Position numbers and translations under genes: made by a program. DNA of 29,780 bases from positions 1-29,780 of the forward strand of contig CAJUSH010000040.1 of assembly GCA_910589045.1 (NCBI GenBank), given 5' to 3'. The stretch comes from an uncultured Eubacterium sp. (GTDB taxonomy: Bacteria; Bacillota_A; Clostridia; Lachnospirales; Lachnospiraceae). This document shows, in pieces, positions 1 through 8,723 of this stretch. The notes under the pieces were generated by a model. It worked only from the letters and a program-made list of their open reading frames with translations, was not told where the DNA came from and ran no database searches. Each line of letters opens with the position of its first letter. Within the stretch, counting starts at the first letter, position 1.

Positions 1-42
1 TTGTCCCGCGCCGCAGCAAACCCGTGGTTCCTCCCGGCCGTG

Positions 43-672
43 CTACGCTTCTATGTAATCAATCTTGCTCACGGATACCTCGTAGGCAATGCGTTTTTCC
101 ATCTCAAATTCGTTCAGCTTTTTCACGTACTCGCGGCTCTGTATCCGGCCCCAGATCTGTACGTGAGAGCCAACCTCAAACCCTGAGGCATAGCGGGCGT
201 TTCTTCCCCAGCAAATGCTCGGGATATAATCCGATTTTCCATAGGAACGGTTGACCGCGATGAGCAGGTCCGCAATCTCACGCCCCAGGGGTGTCTTGCG
301 GTAAATCGGCTCCTTGCATATATAGCCGTCCAGAAAAATCTGATTGCTTTTCACATCCTCCCCCGGCTCCTCGGTAAATTCAATCTCACGGGCAAACACC
401 GAGAGCACCAGGCGGTTTTTCTTTTCTTCGTGCCGATTGTAGGAGCGGAACTGCCCCACCACGCATATGTACTGCCCCTCATAATTCTGTGTCACGTCGA
501 TCAGACGCTCCGACACCATGACCGGTATGTAATCTGCGTAATTGCTCAGGCGGCTGACGGCTATCTCCACCATGTAGAAGCCCTCTCCGTACACTTCATG
601 GCTAAACGTAAATCCGGAAACTATTTCTCCTGCAATAACCACCTGATTGTTCTCAAATATCTTGTCTCCCAT
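43..672 (-). CDS. Single-stranded DNA-binding protein-like, two OB folds
   Basis: A 209-residue protein resembling the SSB-type OB-fold proteins of Clostridia. It appears to hold two tandem OB-like units. The first covers about residues 8-95 (VVIAGEIVSGF, then YICVVGQFRSY). The second covers about 110-205 (QIFLDGYICKEP, then SHVQIWGRIQSREY). Each has the strand pattern ending in the 'V.GR..S' motif typical of SSB. It lacks the glycine-rich linker and acidic tip of the essential housekeeping SSB, so it is more likely an accessory single-strand-binding protein. The ATG start is preceded by AAGGAG at good spacing. It is divergent from typA and has an extended -10 (TGGTATGAT) in the shared gap. 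The family is inferred from sequence pattern only; a primosomal PriB-like role cannot be excluded. Confidence 0.75.
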   Translation of the reverse strand: MGDKIFENNQVVIAGEIVSGFTFSHEVYGEGFYMVEIAVSRLSNYADYIPVMVSERLIDVTQNYEGQYICVVGQFRSYNRHEEKKNRLVLSVFAREIEFTEEPGEDVKSNQIFLDGYICKEPIYRKTPLGREIADLLIAVNRSYGKSDYIPSICWGRNARYASGFEVGSHVQIWGRIQSREYVKKLNEFEMEKRIAYEVSVSKIDYIEA

Positions 673-725
673 AAAAATTTCTCCTTTCGCTTTTGCTATT
701 CTTAATGTATTTCGCCACTTGATGA

Positions 726-731
726 ATCATA
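726..731 (-). promoter_or_regulatory. Extended -10 of the SSB-like gene
   Basis: The minus strand reads TGGTATGAT here, an extended -10 with TG one base before TATGAT, about 55 bp upstream of the ATG at 672. No convincing -35 is visible, which fits an extended -10 promoter. Confidence 0.4.
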
Positions 732-845
732 CCAGTCATTTTGTGCGAAATGCGCGGTTTTATGTCGATAGGGTAAAATAATTTTGGGTATATTGACTGC
801 ATATGCCAAACGGCGTTTGTATTCCATATTTTTTTGCATATGCAC

Positions 846-873
846 TTGCATAATCCCTGCTTTGTGGTATGAT
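846..873 (+). promoter_or_regulatory. Probable typA promoter
   Basis: TTGCAT (846-851) and TATGAT (868-873) are separated by 16 bp, and TG sits one base before the -10 (TGGTATGAT). Transcription would start near 880, giving a leader of about 100 nt before the typA ATG. Confidence 0.6.
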
Positions 874-977
874 AAGTAACGTCAAATTGAGGAAGAATAT
901 TATTATAATGAAGAAGCTTTGCGGCCAGGCCGGCATTGGCCGCCGCGAAGGTATGAGAAAGAGGGAAGAAAAGAATT

Positions 978-2804
978 ATGCAGACTACAAGAGACGACAT
1001 CCGAAACATAGCAATCATCGCCCATGTCGACCACGGCAAGACCACGCTGGTGGATGAGCTGCTCAAGCAGTCCGGGGTTTTTCGGGCGAACCAGGAGGTG
1101 CAGGAGCGCGTCATGGACTCCGGCGATATCGAGCGGGAGCGCGGTATCACGATTCTGTCAAAAAACACCGCCGTTTTCTATAAAGATACAAAGATCAACA
1201 TTATCGACACACCGGGCCATGCGGATTTTGGCGGCGAGGTGGAGCGTGTCTTAAAAATGGTGAACGGCGTCGTTCTCGTTGTCGATGCCTTTGAGGGCGC
1301 CATGCCCCAGACAAAATTCGTACTCATGAAGGCGCTGGCCTTAGAGCTCCCGGTCATCGTCTGCATCAATAAGATCGACCGCCCCGAGGCACGCCCCGCA
1401 GAGGTTGTGGACGAGGTGCTTGAGCTTTTCATGGACCTTGATGCCTCCGACGAGCAGCTTGACTGCCCCTTCGTCTACGCATCCGCACGGGAGGGCTACG
1501 CAATGCTCACGCCGGATGGCGAGCACAGGGATATGACCCCGCTCTTCGAGACGATCATCGACTATATCCCGGCGCCCACCGGCGACCCGGACGCAAATAC
1601 GCAGGTGCTCATCAGCACGATTGATTACAATGAATATGTAGGACGCATCGGCGTCGGCAAGGTGGACAACGGCGTGCTGAAGATCAATCAGGAGGCGGTT
1701 GTCGTCAACCATCACGAGCCCGACAAGCAAAAGAAGGTGCGCATCAGCAAGCTCTATGAATTTGACGGTCTAAACAAGGTGGACGTTGCCGAGGCCGGCA
1801 TCGGCTCCATCGTTGCGATCTCCGGCATTGCGGATATCCACATCGGCGATACGATCTGCGCACCGGATGCCCCCAGGGCGATCCCGTTCCAGAAAATTTC
1901 CGAGCCGACGCTGGCGATGAACTTTATCGTCAACGATTCGCCCCTCGCCGGCCAGGAGGGCAAATACATCACCTCCCGCCATCTGCGGGACCGTCTGTTT
2001 AAGGAGCTGAACACCGATGTCTCCCTGCGGGTAGAGGAGACGGCGGATGCGGATACCTACAAGGTATCCGGCCGCGGCGAGCTGCATCTGTCCGTGCTCA
2101 TCGAGACGATGCGCCGCGAGGGCTACGAGTTTGCGGTCAGCAAGGCGGAGGTGCTCTACCACACCGACGAGCAGGGGAAACGGACCGAGCCGATGGAGCT
2201 GGCCTATGTGGATGTACCGGACGACTTCACCGGCATCGTCATCGAAAAGCTCAGCCAGCGCAGAGGCACACTCCTGAATATGGGCCCTATCAGCGGCGGC
2301 TACACCAGGCTGGAATTCCGCATACCCTCCCGCGGTCTCATCGGATACCGCAGTGATTTTCTGACGGACACCAAGGGCAACGGCATCATCAACACGATCT
2401 TTGACGGATACGACCAGTACTGCGGCGATATCCAGTACCGCAAAACCGGCTCCCTCATCGCTTTTGAAACCGGCGAGAGTGTTACCTACGGCCTGTTTTC
2501 CGCACAGGATCGTGGCACCCTCTTTATCGGCCCCGGCGAAAAGGTATACGCGGGTATGGTCATCGGCATGAGCGCCAGGGCGGAGGACATCGAACTGAAT
2601 GTGTGCAAGAAAAAGCACCTGACAAACACCCGTTCCTCCAGCGCCGACGAAGCTCTCACCCTGGTCCCGCCGAAAATTTTAAGCCTGGAGCAGGCACTTG
2701 AGTTTATCGACACCGACGAGCTTTTGGAGATCACGCCGGAGAGCATCCGCATCCGCAAACGTATTTTGGATCCGACACTGCGCAAGCGCGCGAACCTGAA
2801 ATAA
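978..2804 (+). CDS. typA: Ribosome-associated translational GTPase TypA/BipA
   Basis: A 608-residue protein, the usual length for TypA/BipA. The G1 loop AHVDHGKTT is at residues 15-23. It is followed by RERGITI (switch I region), DTPGHADFGGEVER (G3) and NKIDRP (G4). EF-G-like domains III and V follow, with the RIPSRGLIGYRSDFLT stretch characteristic of BipA, then a C-terminal BipA domain ending in RKRILDP. The family binds the ribosome and aids 50S assembly and growth at low temperature or under stress. The ATG fits the conserved N-terminus and has a purine-rich ribosome site. It lies 65 bp before the XRE gene with no terminator between, so the two are probably co-transcribed. Confidence 0.97.
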   Translation: MQTTRDDIRNIAIIAHVDHGKTTLVDELLKQSGVFRANQEVQERVMDSGDIERERGITILSKNTAVFYKDTKINIIDTPGHADFGGEVERVLKMVNGVVLVVDAFEGAMPQTKFVLMKALALELPVIVCINKIDRPEARPAEVVDEVLELFMDLDASDEQLDCPFVYASAREGYAMLTPDGEHRDMTPLFETIIDYIPAPTGDPDANTQVLISTIDYNEYVGRIGVGKVDNGVLKINQEAVVVNHHEPDKQKKVRISKLYEFDGLNKVDVAEAGIGSIVAISGIADIHIGDTICAPDAPRAIPFQKISEPTLAMNFIVNDSPLAGQEGKYITSRHLRDRLFKELNTDVSLRVEETADADTYKVSGRGELHLSVLIETMRREGYEFAVSKAEVLYHTDEQGKRTEPMELAYVDVPDDFTGIVIEKLSQRRGTLLNMGPISGGYTRLEFRIPSRGLIGYRSDFLTDTKGNGIINTIFDGYDQYCGDIQYRKTGSLIAFETGESVTYGLFSAQDRGTLFIGPGEKVYAGMVIGMSARAEDIELNVCKKKHLTNTRSSSADEALTLVPPKILSLEQALEFIDTDELLEITPESIRIRKRILDPTLRKRANLK

Positions 2805-2869
2805 CAGTTCAGCCTCTTTCAAAACTGCGTGTAACTGAGCATAAATAAAAATGATTAAGGAGGAACACG

Positions 2870-3397
2870 ATGAATTTAGGCACACGATTAAAAAACACCC
2901 TCGAAGCACGGGGGATGACCGTCACCCAGTTTGCAAAGGAAGCGTCCATTCCCGCGCAGACAATCTACGCCCTCATCAACCGTGACAGCAACAAGGCCGA
3001 CATGGATCTTTTAGTGAAGCTGCTAAAAGCGCTGCACACGGACTTCTTTACTTTTATGGAGGCTGACGCAGCAGTCGGCGCGGCAAATGCCCCGGCGTCT
3101 GTTGAACATGCGCCCGAAAAAATCATCGAAAAAATCGTGGAAAAGATTGTCGTAAAGGAAGTGCCCGCACCGGCTCCTGAGGGAAAGCACATCATCCATG
3201 TGGATTCGGATGTATACGACCAGATTCTTGCGCTGGCAAAGGACGAGGGCATCGAGGATGAGGCAGTGATCGCCCAGGCGCTCGAAGCCTACCTTGAGCT
3301 TGGCTTCGGCTACCGTCAGAGACCCCTGCGCAGCATTTTGCGGGATTATGTGCCGAAGGTACAGCGGCCCGGAGATATGGATTCGTTTTTGCTGTAG
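2870..3397 (+). CDS. XRE-type HTH regulator with long linker and ribbon-helix-helix-like tail
   Basis: A 175-residue protein in three parts. Residues 1-62 form a Cro/CI-type helix-turn-helix (TVTQFAKEASIPAQTIYALI is the helix pair). Residues 80-108 are a charged and proline-bearing linker with the short repeat EKIIEKIVEKIVVKEV. Residues about 108-150 (IIHVDSDVYDQILALAKDEG onward) resemble a ribbon-helix-helix or dimerisation module. The last 25 residues are basic. The ATG follows a strong AAGGAGG site. It sits directly behind typA and ends just before a terminator, so it may be the last gene of that unit. The target genes are unknown and its function is not established. Confidence 0.75.
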   Translation: MNLGTRLKNTLEARGMTVTQFAKEASIPAQTIYALINRDSNKADMDLLVKLLKALHTDFFTFMEADAAVGAANAPASVEHAPEKIIEKIVEKIVVKEVPAPAPEGKHIIHVDSDVYDQILALAKDEGIEDEAVIAQALEAYLELGFGYRQRPLRSILRDYVPKVQRPGDMDSFLL

Positions 3398-3420
3398 GAA
3401 AGGACGCGGCTATGGCATAC

Positions 3421-3467
3421 AAAAACCTCCGCAGGCGGAAAACAGATTCCTGACTGCGGAGGTTTTT
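3421..3467. terminator. Bidirectional rho-independent terminator
   Basis: A 14-bp perfect stem: AAAAACCTCCGCAG (3421-3434) pairs with CTGCGGAGGTTTTT (3454-3467). The T run is present in both directions. It lies between the convergent XRE gene (+) and the helical protein gene (-) and probably ends both transcripts. Confidence 0.9.
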
Positions 3468-3508
3468 ATTCTCCGTTCATACAATGCCAAACCACCATAC
3501 CGATATGG

Positions 3509-4762
3509 TCAGACTCGAAGCCTTTGCAGCTCATCCAGAAGCGCCGTCCTGCGGGGATACGTCTGCCCGAGCTCCTCAACCAGCTCCCGCGCCGTGTCGG
3601 TTCCGCCCCATTCAAGCAGCTGCCGGATCTGCTTTATGACCTTCCTGTATTCCTTTCGGTTTCGTGCCTGCCCACAGCTGTCGCAGATCACCTGCCGGCA
3701 CAGCGCATAAAGCTCCTCCGGGTAATCTCCGGCCAAATACCCGCCATACGAGAACAGGTCGTCCGGGTTTTCTGTCAGGTCATCCAGCAACCGCTTTATC
3801 TCATTTTCACGAATCAGAATGCTGCGGAAGCAAGCCGTTCTCCCGCTGCTTTTGAGCTCGCACAGCAAGCCCGCAAAGCTTTCCCCCCATGTGCCCTTCG
3901 CCTGATAAAGCTCCTTTAAAATATCCCAAAACGTTTCATTTCCGTACAACAGCAGTTTTTTCGCCTGCTGCGCCTGCTTCGCGGTATCACCCGATGCCCG
4001 GTAAATCTCGAACAGCAAATTGTTCCAATCCTCCGGATCGCTGCTGCGGTAGCACCATTCCCCCTTCGTTTTTACCTTGTCCAGACAAAGACGCTCCGCC
4101 TCGTCATAATCTTCCTCCTTTTGCGCATCCCGGACAGCGATCCGGCACAGCTCATCAATATCGATATGCTCATACAGCTCTGTCCTTACCGCCTCTTTTC
4201 CCCGCAAATGTCTGTGCAGCAGATACCTCACGGTCCAAATCTCATGCCTTTCAAATTCCGGGAAAACGCTCCCGTCTGCTTTCTCCAGCAGCGCCTCCAA
4301 TTCACGTTCCATCTTTCCCGCATGTTTCTCATCGCACAGGCAAATCATGCATTTGAGCAGATCATAACGCCAGCTGTACCAACCGTCAAACGCCTTCCTC
4401 TTTGCCACCCGCATCATACCGGCAAACGCCTGATCACGCATCTGCTTCTCCTGCCCGGAAAGCTCCTGCGCACAGTCCCCGATCAGCCTGAGCGCATGCG
4501 TCATTACATCCGTAAGCATTCCCGAGCTGCTGTCCGCACGGGACGCCAGCTTTGCCCCTTCCACAAAAATGAAAAGCATCACCTCAAGCCCCTCCAGGCA
4601 ATCACCCGCCTGAAACAGTTTACTGCCTTCCTCCAGGCAGCTATACATATCCATACAGATACGATCACAGCTGCTCCAGCCGATAAATCCCCGAGATGTG
4701 TTGTGCATGATCGATTCGCGAACCGTTTCCTTCACAGATAAAAGATTTTCCCCGTATGCCAT
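3509..4762 (-). CDS. Uncharacterised alpha-helical protein, resembles C-terminal part of SWIM-zinc-finger proteins
   Basis: A 417-residue, Cys- and Leu-rich, mostly helical soluble protein without signal peptide or membrane segments. The pattern of paired helices (DYDEAERLCLDKV, then AKQAQQAKKLLLYG, then YPRRTALLDELQRL at the end) resembles the TPR-like C-terminal region of clostridial SWIM-zinc-finger proteins. The SWIM motif itself (CxCx(n)CxH) is absent. The gene has its own strong ribosome site (GGGGAGGAAGG before ATG 4762) and a palindrome upstream. It is therefore probably an intact stand-alone gene or a long-established truncated paralogue, not a fresh fragment. Function unknown. It lies downstream of vanT on the same strand but appears to have its own promoter. 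Confidence 0.6.
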   Translation of the reverse strand: MAYGENLLSVKETVRESIMHNTSRGFIGWSSCDRICMDMYSCLEEGSKLFQAGDCLEGLEVMLFIFVEGAKLASRADSSSGMLTDVMTHALRLIGDCAQELSGQEKQMRDQAFAGMMRVAKRKAFDGWYSWRYDLLKCMICLCDEKHAGKMERELEALLEKADGSVFPEFERHEIWTVRYLLHRHLRGKEAVRTELYEHIDIDELCRIAVRDAQKEEDYDEAERLCLDKVKTKGEWCYRSSDPEDWNNLLFEIYRASGDTAKQAQQAKKLLLYGNETFWDILKELYQAKGTWGESFAGLLCELKSSGRTACFRSILIRENEIKRLLDDLTENPDDLFSYGGYLAGDYPEELYALCRQVICDSCGQARNRKEYRKVIKQIRQLLEWGGTDTARELVEELGQTYPRRTALLDELQRLRV

Positions 4763-4789
4763 AAAGCCTTCCTCCCCGCTTTCCTGATC

Positions 4790-4808
4790 TTATAGTAAGA
4801 TACTATAA
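4790..4808 (-). promoter_or_regulatory. Palindrome in promoter region of the helical protein gene
   Basis: TTATAGTA (4790-4797) and TACTATAA (4801-4808) form perfect 8-bp inverted arms around three bases, about 28 bp before the start codon. On the minus strand the arms include -10-like TATAGT and ACTATA. It may be an operator overlapping the promoter. Regulator unknown. Confidence 0.45.
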
Positions 4809-4882
4809 CATATTTCCGAAAGCTACAAGACTTTTCCGGGCATTTCACCGGCGCAGCCTTTACACGGCACGGCCGCCTTCGC

Positions 4883-7021
4883 TCATCCCACCACCCGCTC
4901 CAGCCTCTCTCCAAGCCTCGAAAGCACCTCGTTGGTGATCGTACCGCACCGGTCCGCCACATCGCCCACCGTAATCTTCTCTCTGCCCGAGCTTCCGATG
5001 AGCACGGCGATATCCCCCTGCTTAGCCTGGGGAATACCACTCACGTCTGTCAAAAGCTGATCCATACAGATGCGTCCGATGATCGGTGCGCGCTGCCCGC
5101 GTATCAAAACCTCCCCGCCGTAAGCGGAAAGCTCCCGGGGCACGCCGTCCGCGTAACCGATGGTAATGGTTGCGATGTACATGTCATGCGTCGCGGTAAA
5201 TCCCGTCCCGTAGCCCGCCGATTCTCCCATACCCAGCGCCCGCACCGATGCGACCCTCGCTTTCAGCGAGAGCACCGGAATCAGGCTGTCATCCCATTCC
5301 TCGCTGTCCGCCCCTGTGCTTAAAACACCGTAGAGCGCAATGCCCACCCGGGCATAATCCCCCGCCAGCTCCGGATAGTTGAGCACGCCGTAGCTCGCCT
5401 GCATATGGATATCCGGCAATTCCAGGCCCCGCTGTTCAAGCGCCGCAAGCAGCCCCTCAAATGCATTCACCTGTTTTTTTACATAGATCCGGTCGGCAGA
5501 GCTCGTCCCGTCGGAAGTCGCCAGATGCGTGTAAATCCCGTCCACCTGCAAATGCCGATCCTCCATAAGCGCCGCAATCTCCTCGACATTGCGCGCGGGA
5601 ATGCCAAGACGATGCATCCCGCTGTCCACGCCGATGTGCACATGCAGCCGTCTGCCGCTCTCCAAAAGACTTTTCGCATAGGATAGATCCACAATGCTCT
5701 GGGTGAGCCGGTAGCGCTTTAAAAGTCCAAACTGCGAAGGGTGCGTATACCCCAGCACCAGTATGTCTCCCCGGATGCCGCCCTTTCGAAGCGCCGCGCC
5801 CTCCGGCGCGCTTGCCACGCAAAACGCCCGCACCCCCAGAAGATTCAGCTCCTTTGCCACAAGCAGGGCACCGTGCCCGTAGGCATTCGCCTTGACCGCC
5901 GGCATCAGCTCACAGCTCTCCTGCAGACACGACTGCAAAAACCGTACATTATGTGCCAGTGCACCGCGGTCCACCTCGACCCATGCCCTGGCTCTCTTGT
6001 CGGAAATCCCGTTTCCCTTTTTCCCGAACGAAACGCGCACCAGCAGACACGATGCCGCAAATGAGCAAACCGTTACCGCCAGAAAATGCACCAGTGAATG
6101 TTCCACAAAGAGCGCTTCCATATGCACTGCCCCGGCAAATCCCCGCACCGCAACGATGAAGGCAGGATGCAGAATGTATACCCAGGCACCGATCCTGCGC
6201 ACCCGCTTGGACACCTGCACACGCCATTCCGAAAGCAGACGGAAGCCGAAAATCATGACCGGGATCAGACACACATACATACTGTCGTGCCGCTGAAAAT
6301 TCCCCTCGCGCAGCACAAACCCCTCCGCGCACATCCCCGCGAATGACAAAGCCGCAGCCAAACCTGTCACGGCAGTCGGAAGCTCCCGCTTCCACAGCCG
6401 CATCCAGATGCCCAGCACGAGAAACAGCGGCGCGAAAAACAGGCCGTTTCGCGTGTAGCCGCAAAAAGAAAAAATACCGTCATAAAAGCTTTTCAGCACC
6501 GGCACCTGCGCAGCCAGACCATAATAGCTGTCTCCCATCAATCCCACCGCATAAAGAAGAACCGTCACCGCCGTCACACCCGGCAGCCGCAGCACGCGCC
6601 CAAGTGCAAAAACAAGCACCGCGCCCAGCATACATGCCGGAAAATACCACAGATGATAAAAGGTCCCGTCAAAAAACACCATCCGCAGCACATCCCCCAC
6701 ACCAAGCGCTTTGTAATGTCCCGCGTAAATACCGATCGGCACATACAACAGGATTGCCGCACCGTAGAGCACACCCGTCTTTTTCAAATAAGAAAGCAGC
6801 CGATTGCCCGCATGTTCCCGGTCAATAAAAAACTCGGAAATCACAAACTGCCCGGTCACCATGAAGAAAAACGGGACCGCCACCCGCGCCAGAACGCGGG
6901 TCAGAAAAAAATCCGCATCCCCGTTGAAGGAGGCGAGGGGCGAGGTGTGAATCGTGATCACAAGCAGCGCCGCAAGCAGCCGGAAGGCATCCAGCCCGCC
7001 GTTTTTTGATCTTGTGTTCAT
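4883..7021 (-). CDS. vanT: VanT-type membrane serine/alanine racemase
   Basis: A 712-residue fusion. Residues 1-330 form a multi-pass acyltransferase-3-type membrane domain that begins GGLDAFRLLAALLVITIH. Residues about 345-712 form a PLP-dependent alanine-racemase domain, with the PLP lysine in VKANAYGHG (K377) and the second catalytic tyrosine in ESAGYGTGF (Y604). The stretch QASYGVLNYP is typical of VanT serine racemases rather than housekeeping Alr. The enzyme supplies D-Ser for VanG. The chosen ATG (7021) follows AGGGGAGG and overlaps the vanXY stop as ATGA. An upstream in-frame start at 7066 has no such site. It is the last gene of the van operon. No clear terminator was found after it. 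Confidence 0.93.
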   Translation of the reverse strand: MNTRSKNGGLDAFRLLAALLVITIHTSPLASFNGDADFFLTRVLARVAVPFFFMVTGQFVISEFFIDREHAGNRLLSYLKKTGVLYGAAILLYVPIGIYAGHYKALGVGDVLRMVFFDGTFYHLWYFPACMLGAVLVFALGRVLRLPGVTAVTVLLYAVGLMGDSYYGLAAQVPVLKSFYDGIFSFCGYTRNGLFFAPLFLVLGIWMRLWKRELPTAVTGLAAALSFAGMCAEGFVLREGNFQRHDSMYVCLIPVMIFGFRLLSEWRVQVSKRVRRIGAWVYILHPAFIVAVRGFAGAVHMEALFVEHSLVHFLAVTVCSFAASCLLVRVSFGKKGNGISDKRARAWVEVDRGALAHNVRFLQSCLQESCELMPAVKANAYGHGALLVAKELNLLGVRAFCVASAPEGAALRKGGIRGDILVLGYTHPSQFGLLKRYRLTQSIVDLSYAKSLLESGRRLHVHIGVDSGMHRLGIPARNVEEIAALMEDRHLQVDGIYTHLATSDGTSSADRIYVKKQVNAFEGLLAALEQRGLELPDIHMQASYGVLNYPELAGDYARVGIALYGVLSTGADSEEWDDSLIPVLSLKARVASVRALGMGESAGYGTGFTATHDMYIATITIGYADGVPRELSAYGGEVLIRGQRAPIIGRICMDQLLTDVSGIPQAKQGDIAVLIGSSGREKITVGDVADRCGTITNEVLSRLGERLERVVG

Positions 7022-7620
7022 GCCCCGCACCTCCCCTGATATGCAAGCGCCGGCTCCCTGTTCCATGGAAGCGCTGCGACGTACTCCTCCAGCACGAGCC
7101 CCGTCTCCGTCAGCAAACGCGCATGGGGCGTTCCGATGTAGCGAAAATGCCAGGGCTCATGGCCAATCCCCGTCACCTCCTCCTTTCCCTCCGGATAGCG
7201 CTCAATAAACCCGTAATCCGGCGCCAGTGCACGAAATGTCCCGCAGATTCCGTCATAGGGAAAATCCGGCCGGATAAAATCGACCACATCCTTTTTCAGC
7301 CCCAGATCAATGGCAAGCCCGCTCTCATGCTCGCTGTGACCCGGAAGCGCCACATACGTCTCCGTAAATTCCATCCCATTTTCCCGCAGGGAATCCGCCC
7401 AGATCTGCTCCTGCTCCTCCTTCGAGCGCCAGCCGCTCACCGGAACGATTGCGCGCCAGCCGTCGATCTGCTCCATGAGCCGCTCCAGGGCATACGCCGC
7501 CTGCCGCTCCAAAAGCACGTTTGTCCCGCCCACGGGCAAAAGCCGCGCGCGCTCGCCCCTTCCATGCTCCACGGGCGCGCTTTCCCGGTTGATAAGCATC
7601 AGATAAGCCGTTGTTTTCAT
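7018..7620 (-). CDS. vanXY: VanXY-type D,D-dipeptidase/D,D-carboxypeptidase
   Basis: A 200-residue cytoplasmic protein with no signal peptide or membrane anchor, as in the VanXY class and unlike membrane-bound VanY. It has SGWRS at about 62-66, the zinc motif SEHESGLAID (S96, H98, D105) and EPWH (E155 catalytic, H158 zinc). VanXY enzymes cleave D-Ala-D-Ala and remove terminal D-Ala from precursors, leaving D-Ala-D-Ser ends. Its ATG overlaps the vanG stop by four bases (ATGA) behind GGTGGAGG, and its own stop overlaps vanT the same way. The three genes are therefore translationally coupled. Dual activity is assumed from the family and cannot be read from the sequence. Confidence 0.92.
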   Translation of the reverse strand: MKTTAYLMLINRESAPVEHGRGERARLLPVGGTNVLLERQAAYALERLMEQIDGWRAIVPVSGWRSKEEQEQIWADSLRENGMEFTETYVALPGHSEHESGLAIDLGLKKDVVDFIRPDFPYDGICGTFRALAPDYGFIERYPEGKEEVTGIGHEPWHFRYIGTPHARLLTETGLVLEEYVAALPWNREPALAYQGRCGA

Positions 7621-8672
7621 GCCTCCACCGCCTGTCTGATGATGCGGTCAAGAAGCTGCGGGAAGTCGATGCCCGCCGCCTTCATCATGCCCGGATAACG
7701 ACTGTGTGCAGTAAATCCCGGAATCGTATTAACCTCGTTGAATACCAGCTCCCCGTCCCCGGTCAAAAACAGGTCCACCCGCGCAAAACCGCTGCACCCC
7801 AGTGCGCGGTAAATCCGCTTTGCCAGCTCCTTTATCTCCGCCGCCTTCTGCTCATTGATCCGTGCGGGTACATGAATCGCGGACGTCTGCAGCGTATATT
7901 TCTCCGTAAAATTGAAAAATCCGCCCGCAAGCTCAATCTCGTCCACCTCCCCGGTCACAAGCTCCTCCGTTCCAAGCACCGCACAGCCCACCTCGAAGCC
8001 CTCGATCTCCTCCTCGATGAGCACCTCATCGTCGTAAAATGCCGCCTGCGCCAGTGCCTCCCGCAGGCCGTCCATGCTGCACACCCGGCTGATGCCGTAG
8101 GAGGAGCCGGCCTTTACCGGCTTGACAAACACCGGAAAACCAAGCTCCCGCGCAAAATCCAGCGCCTGCTCCTCATTGGTCACGGTATTCAGCACGAAGG
8201 ATTTCGGCACCCGCACCCCGATCAGTGATACCAGCCGATGGGCGCGGTCCTTATCCATGCACAGCGCGGATGCCAAAATCCCACAGCCCGCCAGGGGAAT
8301 CCCGGAGAGCGCCACCGCGCCCTGCACGGTCCCGTCCTCCCCGTTTCTCCCGTGCAGAACCGGGAGCACCACATCGATGTAAATCGTCTCAACGCCGGAA
8401 TCCCGCAGCACCCACAGGCCGTGCACCCGGCGGTTTGGCGCGATCCCCGCCGGCGCACAGTCCGCCTCCCGCCAGGTATCGTCCGCAATGCGCGCCGTCT
8501 CCCCGGTATAATAAAACCACTCCCCCTCGCGGCTGATACCCACCGCTACAACCTCATAGCGTGTCCGATCCAGCCCCCGGATCACCGCCGCCGCAGACTG
8601 CAGGGAAACACTGTACTCCGATGAACATCCTCCGAAAATAACTGCTGCTCTTATTTTTTCACTCTTACGCAT
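7617..8672 (-). CDS. vanG: D-alanine--D-serine ligase, VanG type
   Basis: A 351-residue ATP-grasp ligase. VIFGGCSSEYSVS is at residues 11-23, followed by the ATP-grasp core (FPVFVKPVKAGSSYGIS at 179-195). The omega loop EKYTLQTSAIHVPARI (257-272) begins with EKY, the D-Ala-D-Ser ligase pattern; housekeeping Ddl and D-Ala-D-Lac VanA/VanB types differ here. The terminal metal and substrate motif is NEVNTIPGFT. The product changes the peptidoglycan terminus to D-Ala-D-Ser and lowers vancomycin affinity. The ATG has an AAGGGAGG site. Gene order R-S-G-XY-T matches the vanG-like cluster known from Clostridioides difficile. It lacks the vanU, vanY and vanW genes of the enterococcal vanG operon. Confidence 0.94.
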   Translation of the reverse strand: MRKSEKIRAAVIFGGCSSEYSVSLQSAAAVIRGLDRTRYEVVAVGISREGEWFYYTGETARIADDTWREADCAPAGIAPNRRVHGLWVLRDSGVETIYIDVVLPVLHGRNGEDGTVQGAVALSGIPLAGCGILASALCMDKDRAHRLVSLIGVRVPKSFVLNTVTNEEQALDFARELGFPVFVKPVKAGSSYGISRVCSMDGLREALAQAAFYDDEVLIEEEIEGFEVGCAVLGTEELVTGEVDEIELAGGFFNFTEKYTLQTSAIHVPARINEQKAAEIKELAKRIYRALGCSGFARVDLFLTGDGELVFNEVNTIPGFTAHSRYPGMMKAAGIDFPQLLDRIIRQAVEA

Positions 8673-8723
8673 TTTATTTCCTCCCTTGTTAAAAATATCG
8701 CACGCCCATTTCCATATACATAT

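Larger units (their letters stand above)
673..977. promoter_or_regulatory. 305-bp divergent intergenic region between ssb-like gene and typA
   Basis: No coding sequence is evident here. It holds the two promoter signals listed separately: typA on the plus strand and the SSB-like gene on the minus strand. It also holds an AT-rich stretch and the typA ribosome site (AGAGGGAAGAAAAG before ATG 978). The roughly 100-nt 5' leader of typA shows no recognisable riboswitch. Confidence 0.5.

Noticed and set aside
1..42. Possible next minus-strand gene starting at the window edge (GGGAGG then TTG)
   Set aside because: Only about six codons would fall inside the window, with an uncertain TTG start and long spacing, so it cannot be supported.
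1770..2618. Long open frame (282 codons) on the minus strand inside typA
   Set aside because: It lies entirely opposite a clearly conserved GTPase gene, has no ribosome site or recognisable motifs, and is explained by the GC-rich codon pattern.
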